Assembly: GCA_947044365.1 (NCBI GenBank)
Contig: OX345651.1
Location: 497,926 to 561,925 of the forward strand
DNA length: 64,000 bases
Reading direction: 5' to 3'
DNA from: Petrosia ficiformis
Lineage: Eukaryota > Porifera > Demospongiae > Haplosclerida > Petrosiidae
The notes beneath the pieces were generated by a model. It did no database searches. It saw nothing but the letters and a program-made list of their open reading frames with translations, and was not told the DNA's origin. Of this stretch, positions 24,109-36,354 are shown piece after piece (position 1 is the first letter of the stretch; each line of letters opens with the position of its first letter). Made by a program: the position numbers and the translations under genes.

Positions 24109-27072
24109 TTATACTTCAGTTTCTCTAATTTTAGCTAGACGTGGCTGGTCATGTCGGAGTGTATCAGTTGTGATTGCACTCTAATGAAAAAAAAAACGTG
24201 GGAATGATGTCTGTATATTTTTAGTATTTTATTAGTTACTATCAGAATTAGATATCCTGGTTGTATACTAACAGAGTATACTAACAATATACTAATAGTA
24301 TCCTGATGTAGTATTCCGATAGTATGCAAATACTTTAAGATTACTAAAAATATGCAAAAAGTGAACTAATAATATACTAACTTTTTATATCATTAGTTTA
24401 CTTTTTGCATATTTTTAGTAATCTTAAATTATGTGTATGCTATCAGAACACTAAATCAGGATAACATATTAGTATACTTTATATTACAAAGTATACTAAT
24501 AGTAGGCCTGTGCGATAATCGCGATAATGAGATTATCGTGAAACATAAAGTTGTTTCATGAATAAGATAATAATTTTTTTATTATCGATAACTACTGTGC
24601 ATGTGCATGTGCTTTACACTATTCACACAACCACTTTCTGAGTAGTCAAATTTGAGTGTGTGTGAAGAGTACCGGTTTCTCTCTTTAGAGAAAGTAAAAG
24701 TGGTGTATTTACTTTTGGAAAATATTGACAGTTTTTTGGCAGATAAATTAGACTAGATTAAACTTCTTTGTACTTATTTATTGTTAAACGTAATCACATA
24801 TTATTGAGATAATATCGTTTATCTAGATAAATTGACTTAATTTATCTAGATAGGTTATTTCATTATTGCACAGGCCTAACTAATAGTATCCTAATAGTAT
24901 CCTGATAATATCCTAAGTAACATACGATGCCTCCTTGCATTTCTGTCCACTCCTGTATTCCTGAACTGACAATAAAATTCCCAGCAAATCCTCTCATATA
25001 CTCTTCTCTGGGACCTCCTCTTTGAACTTGTTGAACTCTCAATTCTGCTATTAGACGACTTGATGTTAAATATACTGTAGATACTTGATCCCATCCATTA
25101 CGAAACAATCCCTATAAATAGATAGATAAATGAATAGATAGATAGATAGATACAATGTAGATAGATAGATAGATAGATAGATGAATAAATGATAGATAGA
25201 TAGATGAATAAGTGATGGATAGATAGATGAATAAGTGATGGATAGATAGATGAATAAATGATGGATAGATAGATGAATAAATGATAGATAGATAGATGAA
25301 TAAATGATGGATAGATAGATGAATAAATGATGGATAGATAGATGAATAAATGATGGATAGATAGATGAATAAATGATAGATAGATAGATGAATAAATGAT
25401 GGATAGATAGATGAATAAGTGATGGATAGATAGATGAATAAATGATGGACAGATAGATGAATAAGTGATGGATAGATAGATGAATAAGTGATGTATAGAT
25501 AGATGAATAAATAATGGGATAGATAGATGAATAAATGATGGATAGATAGATGAATAAATGATGGATAGATAGATGAATAAGTGATGGATAGATAGATGAA
25601 TAAATGATGGATAGATAGATGAATAAGTGATGGATAGATAGATGAATAAATGATGGATAGATAGATGAATAAGTGATGGATAGATAGATGAATAAATGAT
25701 GGATAGATAGATGAATAAATGATGGATAGATAGATGAATAAATGATGGATAGATAGATGAATAAGTGATGGATAGATAGATGAATAAGTGATGTATAGAT
25801 AGATGAATAAATAATGGGATAGATAGATGAATAAGTGATGGATAGATAGATGAATAAATGATGGATAGATAGATGAATAAGTGATGGATAGATAGATGAA
25901 TAAGTGATGTATAGATAGATGAATAAATAATGGGATAGATAGATGAATAAATAATGGGATAGATAGATAGATACAGGTTTCATCTATGGAGATCAAAAGC
26001 AGAATTCTAATGTAATTGTGAATATAGAAGATAATTATATAGACGTATAAGAAAAGATAGATAGATAGATTCTCAAATAGTGTTTTGCTAAAAACTGACA
26101 ATGATTAATCATGATATGTACTGCGTTGCCATGGAAATATGTTTACCTGACAACTGGTTAAAATCCCTTGACAAGCTCCAGAGAATTGCGAGTACCCTAC
26201 TTCCCAAATGGATTGTCTTGTAATAAGTTCTTTCATTGCTTTTTCTATTTTCTCTTGGATTTGCTTATCCATTTCATCTCCCATTACTCTTAGTCTCCTA
26301 GCAACCTGAAAATAGATTTACACATTATAAGATGAAAAAAAGGATGAATGAATGAATGAATGACCAGACAAAAGGATGGATGAATTGACGACTGGATAGG
26401 GGATAGATGAATGAATGAATGGACGACTGGATAGGGGATAGATGAATGAATGAATGAATGACCGGACAAAAGGATGGATGAATAGACGACTGGATAATGG
26501 ATAGATGAATGAATGGATAAATGACTGGACAAAAGGATGGATGAATGGACGACTGGATAGTGGGTGGGTGAATGAATGAATGAATATTCGAATGACCAAA
26601 CAAAAGAATGGATGAATGGACGACTGGATAGTGGATGGATGAATGAATGGATAATGATGGATGACAACACAAATGGATGCATGGACAAATGAATGTATGA
26701 GTGGATGGATGACCGAATAGATGAATAACAAAACGATGGATGGATGGTAGAAAAAAATTAATGGATGAATGAATGGTTAGATGGACAAGAAGATGGAAGC
26801 CCAAGTCAATCATAAAATATTGAATAATGAACCTCTCTTGCTGTATCACTAGCTTCTTGTGATAGCTCTCCATCTGGACACACCAGCAATGTCTTCCCTT
26901 TTTCTCTCTCTTCAGGACTCCTCAATATAACACTGTGCTCATTTACAATTTCTTCTAAAAGATAAAAATCTACAAAAGCTGCTGATATTTCACGAGAGAA
27001 GTCAAGAAACTCCTCATCAGGTGTATTAGATAATTGTACAGTGGGCCTCACCAATACTGTCCCAGCAGCCAT
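24109..27072 (-). CDS. BAK/BAX-like Bcl-2 family protein without a C-terminal membrane anchor, 4 exons, 218 aa
   Basis: Exons, minus strand: 27072-26833, 26305-26147, 25111-24926, 24180-24109 (TAA); all phase 0. Seen: BH3 motif VARRLRVMGDEMD at the start of exon 2 (LxxxGD); BH1-like LFRNGWDQVSTVYLTSSRLI in exon 3; BH2-like IQEWTEMQGGI just before the exon 3 donor. Order and spacing match BAK (human BH3 VGRQLAIIGDDINRRY; BH2 IARWIAQRGGW). Known: BAK/BAX permeabilise the outer mitochondrial membrane in apoptosis; sponges have several Bcl-2 homologues. Odd: exon 4 encodes a short polar tail (ending RLAKIRETEV) instead of a hydrophobic anchor. The frame stays open upstream to an ATG at 27231, which would add 53 mostly basic residues; I prefer 27072 because 218 aa fits the family. 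The large introns hold GATA-type arrays and a hAT MITE. Confidence 0.8.
24503..24878. mobile_element. hAT-type MITE, 376 bp, with perfect 8-bp target duplication
   Basis: Terminal inverted repeats TAGGCCTGTGCGATAAT (left) and ATTGCACAGGCCTA (right). Flanked by identical ACTAATAG at 24495-24502 and 24879-24886. The internal sequence is AT-rich with ATCTAGATAAAT palindromes and no ORF. Located in intron 3 of the BAK-like gene. Confidence 0.85.
25118..25975. repeat. GATAGATAGATGAATAAATGATG minisatellite, intron 2 of the BAK-like gene
   Basis: About 37 units of roughly 23 bp (GATAGATAGATGAATAARTG). Minus-strand open frames of over 300 codons here (SSIYPSFIHLSIHHLFIYL-type) are repeat readings, with no splice or conservation support. 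Confidence 0.93.
26335..26790. repeat. GAATGAATGAATGGACGACTGGATA minisatellite, intron 1 of the BAK-like gene
   Basis: Higher-order units built from ATGAATGAATG, GACCGGACAAAAGGATGG and GACGACTGGATAG blocks. Open in all three minus frames, not coding. Confidence 0.9.
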
Positions 27073-27487
27073 TGATAATTTTATCAGTCTTTTTCCAGTT
27101 ATAAATAAAATAGTGGCTCTATATTTATAGTGGTGTACTTCCTTATCTTTTAACCTTCTTGCTGACTTGAAGATTCTCTGTCTAAAGGATGTTTTGACTT
27201 GAGCTGTGTAGTACTTCTGTTGAGTCAGCATCGAAAATTGATGACGTCAGCATGGTGCATCAACCATGCTCGTGTCAGCGTGAACTGTATGTTATTTGGT
27301 GTTTATTGTTTGGCCCATTCTTTGATATTTCGCACAGATTACAATATGAAATAATAAACATGTCATTCTTGATTGTGAAATAAACAACAGTAATTAATTA
27401 ATTATCAGTGACCACGCCCACACCCCCCGCCTTTTTTAAATAAATTTATTCGTAATTTCGTATTGTAAGGGGTTAACAATAGAAGAG
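27073..27487. promoter_or_regulatory. Divergent promoter region, BAK-like gene (-) / NADSYN1 (+)
   Basis: 415 bp separate the two chosen start codons (256 bp if the BAK-like start is 27231). It includes AT-rich sequence and CACGCCCACACCCCCCGCC near 27412-27430, a GC-box-like C-rich tract. The shared promoter is inferred from head-to-head spacing. Confidence 0.45.
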
Positions 27488-30400
27488 ATGGGAAGAAAAT
27501 TCACAATTGCAACTTGTGCTCTCAATCAATGGTCCATGGACTTCAAAGGCAACTTAGAAAGGATATTAAAAAGTGAATAATAATATTATAATTATTATAA
27601 TTATTATGTTTTATACTGTATATTATTTATAGGTTGTCGAGAGGCAAAAGAAATGGGTGCTGCTTATCGTCTAGGACCTGAATTAGAAATAACGTAATAC
27701 GTAATTAAGAAATAACTAAGATACAAATTGCAATAGATATGCTGAGTACTCATGACGAGACTACTAACCATGACCCTGGCTCTACAAAACCTCTATCTCT
27801 ATCAACTAAAGTAGAGTCACATTGGAACAGAGCTCATTATAAATTCATGGAAAATTGCTATGGAAACGAGCAGATAAAACTTATTTTACACATACATAAT
27901 GCTATTACCCAAGTCAAAACTGATTGTATACATGTACATGTGATTATCACAATAATTGAACTGATAACAGTACACACTAGATAATTGAAAACTATGAATA
28001 TATAATGAGCCCGTTTGATGATTTTAATCAACTTGGTCTTGATCACTTAACTGAGGGAAGAGTCTAAGTCATGGGTAGTTTATATTGGGTAACATTGTTT
28101 CTCATTTATCTCTCTATATATTTTGAATCTGCCGTGTATATCTATCTATCCATCTATCTATTTATCTGTCTATCTATCTATCTATCTGTCTCTTCATTAC
28201 AGTGGATATACGTGTGAAGATCATTTTCTTGAGAACGATACAATACAACACTCCTGGGAGATGTTAGGAGAACTCATGAAATCGTCAGATACAGAGGGAT
28301 TGATTTGTGACTTTGGAATGTAATGCCAATATCAATAGTTGTCATATTGTGTCATAAGTTGTCATTACGTCATGTGACATTTGTGCATCTTTTGTCAATC
28401 TATCTATCCATTCATCCATCCATCCATTCATCCATCTTTCCATCTACATCCATCCATCTATCTATTTCAGGCCAGTACTACATAAAGCAGTACGTTATAA
28501 TTGTCGTGTGATAATCTACAATACTCAAATAGTTCTCATAAGACCTAAACTATACTTAGCGATGGATTATAACTATCGAGAGGGAAGATGGTTTACTGCT
28601 TGGACTAAACTCAGGTATGTAATGTACATGTACATACATGTATATACGATTGTGTTAATAAATAACTGTTCATATAATACATCAACCAGCCATCAATCCT
28701 TTGTCTATCTATCCATTCATCTACCCAATCATCTTGTACACGCACATGTATATGTACACATATGTACATATGATATCTGAAAGAAAGAAAGAAAGACAGA
28801 CACCTGAGACAATGGAAAAATGAAAAATGAGAGTTGCCTCAGGTGGGATTCGAACCCACGACACTCTGTATTCCAGACAGATGCTCTACCAACTGAGCTA
28901 CCCAGGCAGCTCACCTGGCAGGGTTCGAATACTAGGCTTTTAGGTGAAGGCCGGGGTAATGAAACCACCAAAGACACCAACACCAAACCTTAGTATATAC
29001 ATATGATATCTGAAAGAAAGAAAGAAAGACAGACACCTGAGACAATGGAAAAATGAAAAATGAGAGTTGCCTCAGGTGGGATTCGAACCCACGACACTCT
29101 GTATTCCCTACCAACTGAGCTACCCAGGCAGCTCAGCTGGCAGGGTGTACATGACTATGTGTACACATGTAATATAAATGTTTTTGTTTTAGAGAAACAG
29201 AAGAATTCACACTCCCTCAAATTATTACCGATATAACTGGACAAGTGAGTCTTCAGTTTCTATCTATCTATCTATTTATCTATCTATCTATTTGTTGTAT
29301 TTAATAGAGTAATTTTATTGAGCCTTAATAACACGGTAGAGTTTTTTAATTATCAATAACAATAATAAAATTATTATTAATAAAAACTGAACGTTTTGAC
29401 CCGAAGGTCTTCTTCAGCAGTATACAAAAACAAAACCAAATAGCCTATTTATATACGGACAGATAATGAATATCTATAACATTATCTATCTATTTGTCTG
29501 TCTGTGTCTATCTATCTATCTGTCTGTGTCTATCTATCTATCTATCTGTCTGTGTCTATTTTTCATAGAGCACTGTTCCATTTGGGACTGCCGTCATATC
29601 AACTCGTGATACTATTATAGGTACAGAGATCTGTGAAGAACTATTCACTAGTCAGAGTCCACATACATCAATGGGATTAGATGGAGTTGAGATTTTCACA
29701 AATGGGTCTGGTTCCCATTTCCAATTACGGAAAATACATTCTAGAATGGATTTAATTAAAGGAGCTACTGAGAAAGTGGGTGGAGTCTATGTTTATTCTA
29801 ATTTTATTGGTTGTGATGGAGGTCGGTTGTATTTTGACGGCTGCTGTTTGGTTGCCATTAATGGAGAATTCGTAGCTCAAGGTTCACAGTTCACACTTGC
29901 TGATGTTGAAGTTACTGTGGCAACCGTTGATTTGGATGATGTCACTTCCTTTCGTGCTAATAGAGGCAGTCGTGGACCTCAAGTGGAAAGAGCTGAAAGT
30001 TATCCTCGATGTCATATTCCAGTGTTTATATGTCAATCTACCAGTATTCTGTCTCCTGTAATTAGTATTAATTATCATATGCCCGAAGAGGAGATTATGT
30101 ATGGTTAGTATATACATAGTGTATGTATATCCTTCATTCCATTCACCTCTCTATCTATCTATTCATCCATTCATTCATCTACATGTATCTATATATCATT
30201 CATCCATGTATTTATTTATTTATCCATCCATCTATCTATTCGTCCATCCATCTATCTATTCATCCACTTGTATATCTATATGTCTATTTATCCATTCATA
30301 CATCTATCTATCTATTCATCCATTCATTCATCTATGAATCTATCTATATATCATTTATCCATCTATGTATTTATTCATCCTTTCATTCATCTATCTACAT

Positions 30401-32599
30401 GTATATATCATTCATCCATGCATCTATCTATTTATTCATCCACTTGTACATGTATATCTATATGTCTATTTATCCATTCATACATCTATCTATCATCCAT
30501 CTATCTATCTACTCATCCATCCATCCATCTATCTATCTCTTCATCCATTCATTCATCCATTCATCTATCTATATATATATCATTCATCCATCTATCTATC
30601 TCTTCATCCATTCATTCATCCATTCATCTATCTATATATATATATCATTTATCCAACTATCTATCTATTCATCCTTTCATAGGTCCCTCAGTTTGGTTAT
30701 GGGATTATCTTCGTCGTAGTAACATGTCTGGATTCTTTCTTCCTCTCAGTGGTGGTATCGACAGTTCCTCTACAGCCTGTCTTGTTGGGTCAATGTGTGA
30801 TATGGTGCTACATGCTTGTCATAATGGAAGTGGGTGTGGCTTAATTAATTAATTTTCTTGCTTATTAAAGTTCAGTGTGTACTAGATTCCATTGTCTTGT
30901 AATACTAAATTACATATTTAAAAAGTTCTATTATACTACATGTACATGTATAATGACATTTAATTATTATCAATTAATGTTTGTAAATGGTTACCATGGT
31001 TACACACTTCACATTTTCACATTTTATTTTTAACCCCTTAGATTCTCAAGTGATAGCCGATTTAAGACGTGTTATGAGGTTACGATCTAATGATCCTTTA
31101 CCAGCTACAGCTCATGAAATGGTTGGGTAGGTGTGGTTATATAGTAAATGGGGTATGGGAATGTGGCTATGAAAATTTAATTTTGATAATGTAATTATTA
31201 GACAGATAGTATGGGAATGTGGCTTAGGAGGAACCTGGTTTAGGAATGTGTATTTAGAATTCAATTTTAATCATGTTTTGTAATAGGCGGATAATATGGG
31301 AATGTGCCTTTATTTTGATCACATATTAATTGGACAGATACATGTACATGTAGTATGGGAATGTGGCTTTACGAATGTGATTTATTTTTATTATTATTAG
31401 TAAACTCTTCACAACATGTTACATGGCTTCTTCAAACTCATCAGTTGAAACAAAACGAAGAGCGGAGACCTTAGCCTCTCAAATAGGAAGGTATTTCAAT
31501 ATTACTATACAATTCTTTAATTACAAATTTAGCAATACATTAATCCATCATTTCTAATTAAAGGAACTGTAAAGTAATATTGTAATGTATATACCCCATT
31601 CATTCAATTTTAGTCGTCATATCACATTGTCCATTGATGATGTCGTTGGGTCCTGTTTAGATGTATTTCAAGATACTACTCACCTCGTACCAAAGTTCAA
31701 AGTTCATGGAGGATCCAATTCAGAGAATTTAGCATTACAGAATGTGCAGGTGAGTATATATACATGTAGTTGTGATTGGATCTATTTATATCAAAACTGT
31801 ATCTATCTATATAACTCTAGTAGGGGATACATGTAGTTGTGTTTGAATCTATTTATATCAAAACTTTATCTATCTATATAACTCTAGTAGGGGAAGATAT
31901 ATACATGTACATATATGCAGTACCTGACTTTATTAAGTTTACATACTATGATGGGAGCTACACTTTAATAAGATGATAGTCAACTGTACTTCTAAGTAGT
32001 GCTATAGCACTACTTTATACTGTAATCATAGTAATGTGTGAATTCCTTTTACATTTGTATGTGATAGCATAGTACTAAGGTGTAATACTGTGTAGTACAT
32101 TCATAGCAAGTGTACTTCACTCATAATGTACACTGTACTCAATGGAAGTACAGTGATAGTATGTGAACTTAATAATGTCAGGTACTGTATATGAATACAT
32201 GTATATGTATAGGTGAGTAATGTTGGACGTGAATCTATTTATATCAACACTTTATCTATCTATATACATGTAACTATTAGACATACAAGCACATGTGTAT
32301 GTATAATTGTATATACATGAATGTACATGTACATGTGCATGTGTATGTACATGTACATGTACATGTGTATGTATGTATATACATGAATGTACATGTACAT
32401 GTATATTGAGTTATTTATCTATTGAGTTATTTTCTATCTATCTATTGTTTATTTATCTATGTGTGACTGTGTCTATCTATTTCAGGCTCGTTCTCGAATG
32501 GTTTTATCATATCTATTTGCTCAGTTGATGCCATGGACTGATGATAAGAGTGACTCATTATTAGTACTGGGGTCAGCTAATGTTGATGAAAGGTATGAG

Positions 32600-32630
<31 letters not shown>

Positions 32631-35600
32631 GGATAGATGGATGGATGGATGGATGGACGGACGGACAGACAGACAGACAGACAGATAGGTAGATAGATAG
32701 ATACAACACTATGTAGATGGATTAATGGATGGCTGGATCAATGGATGAAACGATTGATGGATGGGTGGATGGACCAATGGATGGATGGATGGATCGATGG
32801 TTGAATGGATGATATACATATATACATATTCAAACCAATATTCTCCTCCTATTAGTTTGTATGGTTATTTCACTAAGTATGATTGCTCCAGTGCTGATAT
32901 TAATCCAATAGGAGGGATTAGTAAAACTGATCTGAGAGGTTTATGTAAATACATGGCATATAATAAATACCCCATGTTAAAAGAGTAAGTAGAGAGGACT
33001 CCTTTAATTACTAGTTGATTATTATATTATCATTACGTAGGATTTTATCAGCTGCTCCTACAGCTGAGCTTGAACCAATTACTGAATCATATCAACAAAC
33101 TGATGAGGTGTGTGTACATGTATGTGTGTGTACATGTATGTGTGTGTACATGTATGTGTACATGTATGTGTACATGTATGTGTGAGTACATGTATGTGTG
33201 TGTACATGTATGTGTACATGTATGTGTACATATATGTGTGTGTACATGTATGTGTGTGTACATGTATGTGTGTGTACATGTACATGTGTACATTTATGTG
33301 TGTGTACACGTGTTTTTCCTATTTTCATTTTCATTACATGTACTTATTACAGTAGACTTGTAATTTAGTTATACAATAAAAACAATACATAATTTTATGT
33401 ACATGTATTGTACTTGCATCAGTACATGTATATGTTGTACATGTACATGTACTGGTATGTGTACATGTACATGTACATGTATGTGTACGTGTACATCTAT
33501 ATTTACTTGTAGGTATACTTGTATTAGTACATGTACATGTATATGTTGTACATGTACATGTACTGGTATGTGTACAAGTCTGAGTATATATACATGTACA
33601 TGTACAACTGTACACATTTGTATGTGTACACATCTGTGTATATGTACATGTACAATGTATGTGTACTTGTACATGTGCATGTACAAGTACATGTAGTTGT
33701 ACAGTGTACATGTACATGTATGTGTATATGTACATGTGCAGGTACATGTACATGTAGTTGTATAATGTATATGTACATGTATTGTTATAGGATGATATGG
33801 GGTTTACATATAGTGAGTTATCAGATATAGGACGATTACGGAAGTGTAGTCATTGTGGTCCATATTCCATGTTTACTAAACTATTGGACATGTGGGGAAA
33901 CAGATATCAACCAAGAGAGGTGGGTGTGGTTAGTTCATGAGCCCTATATCATGTGTCTAATAACAAGGGGGTGCCTTATTTCATACATGTATATAATGTA
34001 CTATTCATATATATCATGTGTCTAATAACAAGGGGATGGCTTATTATCCATATACATGTACTATTCAGATATATCATGTGACTAATAACAAGGGGGTGGC
34101 TTATTATCCATATATAGAATCATATGTTGACAATTGTTTCAATTCTGGTTTACAGATTGCTGACAAAGTGAAGAGATTTTTCCGTTCATATTCCATGAAT
34201 CGTCATAAAATGACAATTCTTACTCCATCATATCATGCTGAGAGGTACTCCCCTGATGATAATAGACATGACCTTCGTCAATTCTTATACAATACTAAAT
34301 GGGAGTGGCAGTTTAGTGCTATTGATAAAGAGGTAATCCCTGTTAATTAAATTATTATACATAATTATAAAGTCAATTCATATTCATGATGACCTCAAAA
34401 TTAGTATGTGATGAGTTTGTATGTACTATAATGTATAGTTTAATGTCATAAGGTTAATACATGATTATACTGTAACTCAATAACTTATATGTACTATAGT
34501 GTATAGTTTAATGTCATAAGGTTAATACATGATTATACTGTAACTCAATAACGTATATGTACTATAGTATATAGTTTAATGTCATAAGGTTAATACATGA
34601 TTATACTGTAACTCAATAACTTATATGTACTATAGTGTATAGTTTAATGTCATAAGGTTAATACATGATTATACTGTAACTCAATAACTTATATGTACTA
34701 TAGTGTATAGTTTAATGTCATAAGGTTAATACATGATTATACTGTAACTCAATAACGTATATGTACTATAGTGTATAGTTTAATATCATAAGGTTAATAC
34801 ATGATTATACTGTAACTCAATAACTTATATGTACTATAGTGTATAGTTTAATGTCATAAGGTTAATACATGATTATACTGTAACTCAATAACTTATATGT
34901 ACTATAGTGTATAGGTTAATGTCATAAGGTTAATACATGATTATACTGTAACTCAATAACGTATATGTACTATAGTGTATAGTTTAATGTCATAAGGTTA
35001 ATACATGATTATACTGTAACTCAATAACTTATATGTACTATAGTGTATAGTTTAATGTCATAAGGTTAATACATGATTATACTGTAACTCAATAACGTAT
35101 ATGTACTATAGTGTATAGTTTAATGTCATAAGGTTAATACATGATTATACTGTAACTCAATAACTTATATGTACTATAGTGTATAGTTTAATGTCATAAG
35201 GTTAATACATGATTATACTGTAACTCAATAACTTATATGTACTATAGTGTATAGTTTAATGTCATAAGGTTAATACATGATTATACTGTAACTCAATAAC
35301 TTATATGTACTATAGTGTATAGTTTAATGTCATAAGGTTAATACATGATTATACTGTAACTCAATAACTTATATGTACTATAGTGTATAGGTTAATGTCA
35401 TAAGGTTAATACATGATTATACTGTAACTCTATAACTTATATGTACTATAGTGTATAGTTTAATGTCATAAGGTTAATACATGATTATACTGTAACTTAA
35501 TAATGAAACAATGGATTGACAGCAGAGGGTTAATTATATCAAAATAGGGAAGGTAAAAAGATTGTTGGCCAGTCTAAGCTAACATCATTCTAAGGTCATG

Positions 35601-36354
35601 ATGAGTATAATTAAATTATATAGTTATAATTAGTTCGTAATCATAATTATAATAATTATACAATATAACATTTTTGGCAAAGAATGATGGACACATGATC
35701 AGGGTAGATAAATAGAATCAGATATACATGTAGTGATGATTATACTACATCATGACTAGGTATTAAGAGTTGAGAATGAGACAACAGATAATACAACTAA
35801 CAAACAGAATCTAATGAAACAACACAATGTATCATCATCTACTAAAACTGGTTTATTTGTTACTGGAAATGAGGAATTTATGGTATGTGGTACATACATA
35901 CATATATACATACATATATACATACATATATACATACATACATACATACATACATACATACATACATACATAATGTATGAATACATCTATGTATGTATGT
36001 ATGTATGTATGTGTGTATGTATGTATGTATGTGTGTGTGTATGTATGTATGTATGTATGTATGTGTGTATGTATGTACATGTATTTATGTATGTATGTAT
36101 GTATGTGTGTATGTATGTATGTATGCATGTAGGTTTTCTTATATTTATTACTATAGAATAAAACAGGTTCTATTCATTTTACTGAGTCTCCTCATCCAAC
36201 GCTGGTATCAGTACCTACCATTAATCCATCTCGTAAGAGATCTTCCTCGCAAGGAGAGATTTCAAGTACTAAAAAACCCTCTTTAGAAAACCCCAAAGAA
36301 GTTGGATCTCCTTCTAGTTGGATGCCAAACATTTTTAACAAAAAGAAAACATAA
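27488..36354 (+). CDS. NADSYN1: Glutamine-dependent NAD(+) synthetase, 17 exons, 793 aa
   Basis: Reaction (known): deamido-NAD + ATP + glutamine to NAD+, the last step of de novo and Preiss-Handler NAD synthesis, cytosolic. Exons: 27488-27572, 27633-27693, 28203-28319, 28471-28614, 29193-29244, 29569-30103, 30683-30829, 31042-31126, 31401-31490, 31614-31749, 32486-32592, 32856-32984, 33041-33107, 33791-33919, 34156-34332, 35760-35882, 36157-36354 (TAA); 2382 nt, phases close. Seen: N-terminal nitrilase domain with triad E45 (LGPELEI), K114 (LIRPKL) and C175 (GTEICEEL); C-terminal synthetase with ATP loop [11 protein letters not shown] at 351-361, [13 protein letters not shown], and [20 protein letters not shown]. 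The two parts channel ammonia between active sites. Odd: about 105 residues after the last conserved block ([12 protein letters not shown]), some 90 more than human, Ser/Lys-rich with RKRSSSQ. The start [15 protein letters not shown] matches the family exactly. Confidence 0.96.
28767..29146 (-). mobile_element. Tandem pair of tRNA-headed SINEs in NADSYN1 intron 4
   Basis: Two direct copies, about 28767-28998 and 28999-29146, each with a tRNA-like head, a body ending TTTCCATTGTCTCAGGTGTC (minus strand) and a (CTTT)n tail, then GATATCATATG. The first copy includes about 80 bp upstream of the tRNA-like part. The second lacks 11 bp of the tRNA anticodon region and is truncated at its 5' side. The order of parts on the minus strand is typical of a tRNA-derived SINE with a simple-repeat tail. 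Confidence 0.7.
28835..28907 (-). tRNA. tRNA-like sequence (SINE head), 73 nt, anticodon position GGA, probably not a functional tRNA
   Basis: The minus strand folds to exact tRNA geometry: acceptor GCCTGGG/CTGAGGC, D arm GCTC..GAGC, anticodon stem TCTGT/ACAGA with loop CTGGAAT, 5-nt variable loop, T arm GTGGG-TTCGAAT-CCCAC, and discriminator A. A and B boxes of the Pol III promoter are intact. Against a real gene: GGA would mean tRNA-Ser, but the long serine variable arm is absent; the acceptor stem has a G-G mismatch; and it is embedded in a repeated SINE unit. Confidence 0.4.
30125..30680. repeat. TCTATCTATTCATCCATTCA minisatellite in NADSYN1 intron 6
   Basis: CTAT/CATC repeats with embedded TACATGTATATCTATATGTC. 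Open frames up to 198 codons are artefacts. Confidence 0.92.
31918..32187. mobile_element. Tc1/mariner-like MITE, 270 bp, in NADSYN1 intron 10
   Basis: Ends CAGTACCTGACTTTATTAAG and CTTAATAATGTCAGGTACTG are inverted repeats (about 34 bp including the following ACATACTAT). It is homologous, in inverted orientation, to 41149-41424, where the flanks show a clean TA duplication. Confidence 0.75.
32600..32815. repeat. (GATA)n/(GATG)n/(ACAG)n microsatellite, NADSYN1 intron 11
   Basis: ATAG repeats grade into ATGG, ACGG and ACAG repeats, then degenerate ATGGATGG to 32812. Confidence 0.9.
33108..33790. repeat. GTACATGTATGTGT and GTACATGTACATGT arrays, NADSYN1 intron 13
   Basis: 33108-33310 repeats GTACATGTATGTGTGT. 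33395-33790 is a longer mixture of TGTACATGTACATGTA palindromic units with TATGTTGTACATG. Both strands have long artefactual open frames. Confidence 0.9.
34355..35620. mobile_element. GTTCAC-type MITE, copy 3 (inverted), with internal 68-bp unit expanded about 16x
   Basis: The left end (TTCATATTCATGATGACCTC) and right end (TTGTTGGCCAGTCTAAGCTAAC region) are the reverse complement of 11599-11830. Between them a 68-bp unit, GTACTATAGTGTATAGTTTA / ATGTCATAAGGTTAATACAT / GATTATACTGTAACTCAATA, repeats from 34423 to about 35500 (GTACTATA at 34423, 34491, 34559...). It fills most of NADSYN1 intron 15. Confidence 0.75.
35885..36135. repeat. (CATA)n-(GTAT)n microsatellite, NADSYN1 intron 16
   Basis: CATACATA to about 35970 followed by GTATGTATGT to 36130. 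The two halves are complementary, so the intron could fold into a hairpin. Confidence 0.9.

Noticed and set aside
25066..26101. Long open frames of over 300 codons on the minus strand (Ile/Ser/His/Leu/Tyr-rich)
   Set aside because: They are GATA/GAATAA minisatellite read in frames without stops, inside introns 1-2 of the BAK-like gene.
27739..27984. 81-codon frame between NADSYN1 exons 2 and 3
   Set aside because: Exons 2 and 3 join in phase across it and the family sequence continues without it; the peptide is unrecognised.
28835..28907. Functional tRNA-Ser(GGA)
   Set aside because: It lacks the long variable arm of tRNA-Ser, has an acceptor mismatch, and is part of a duplicated SINE unit; kept only as tRNA-like.
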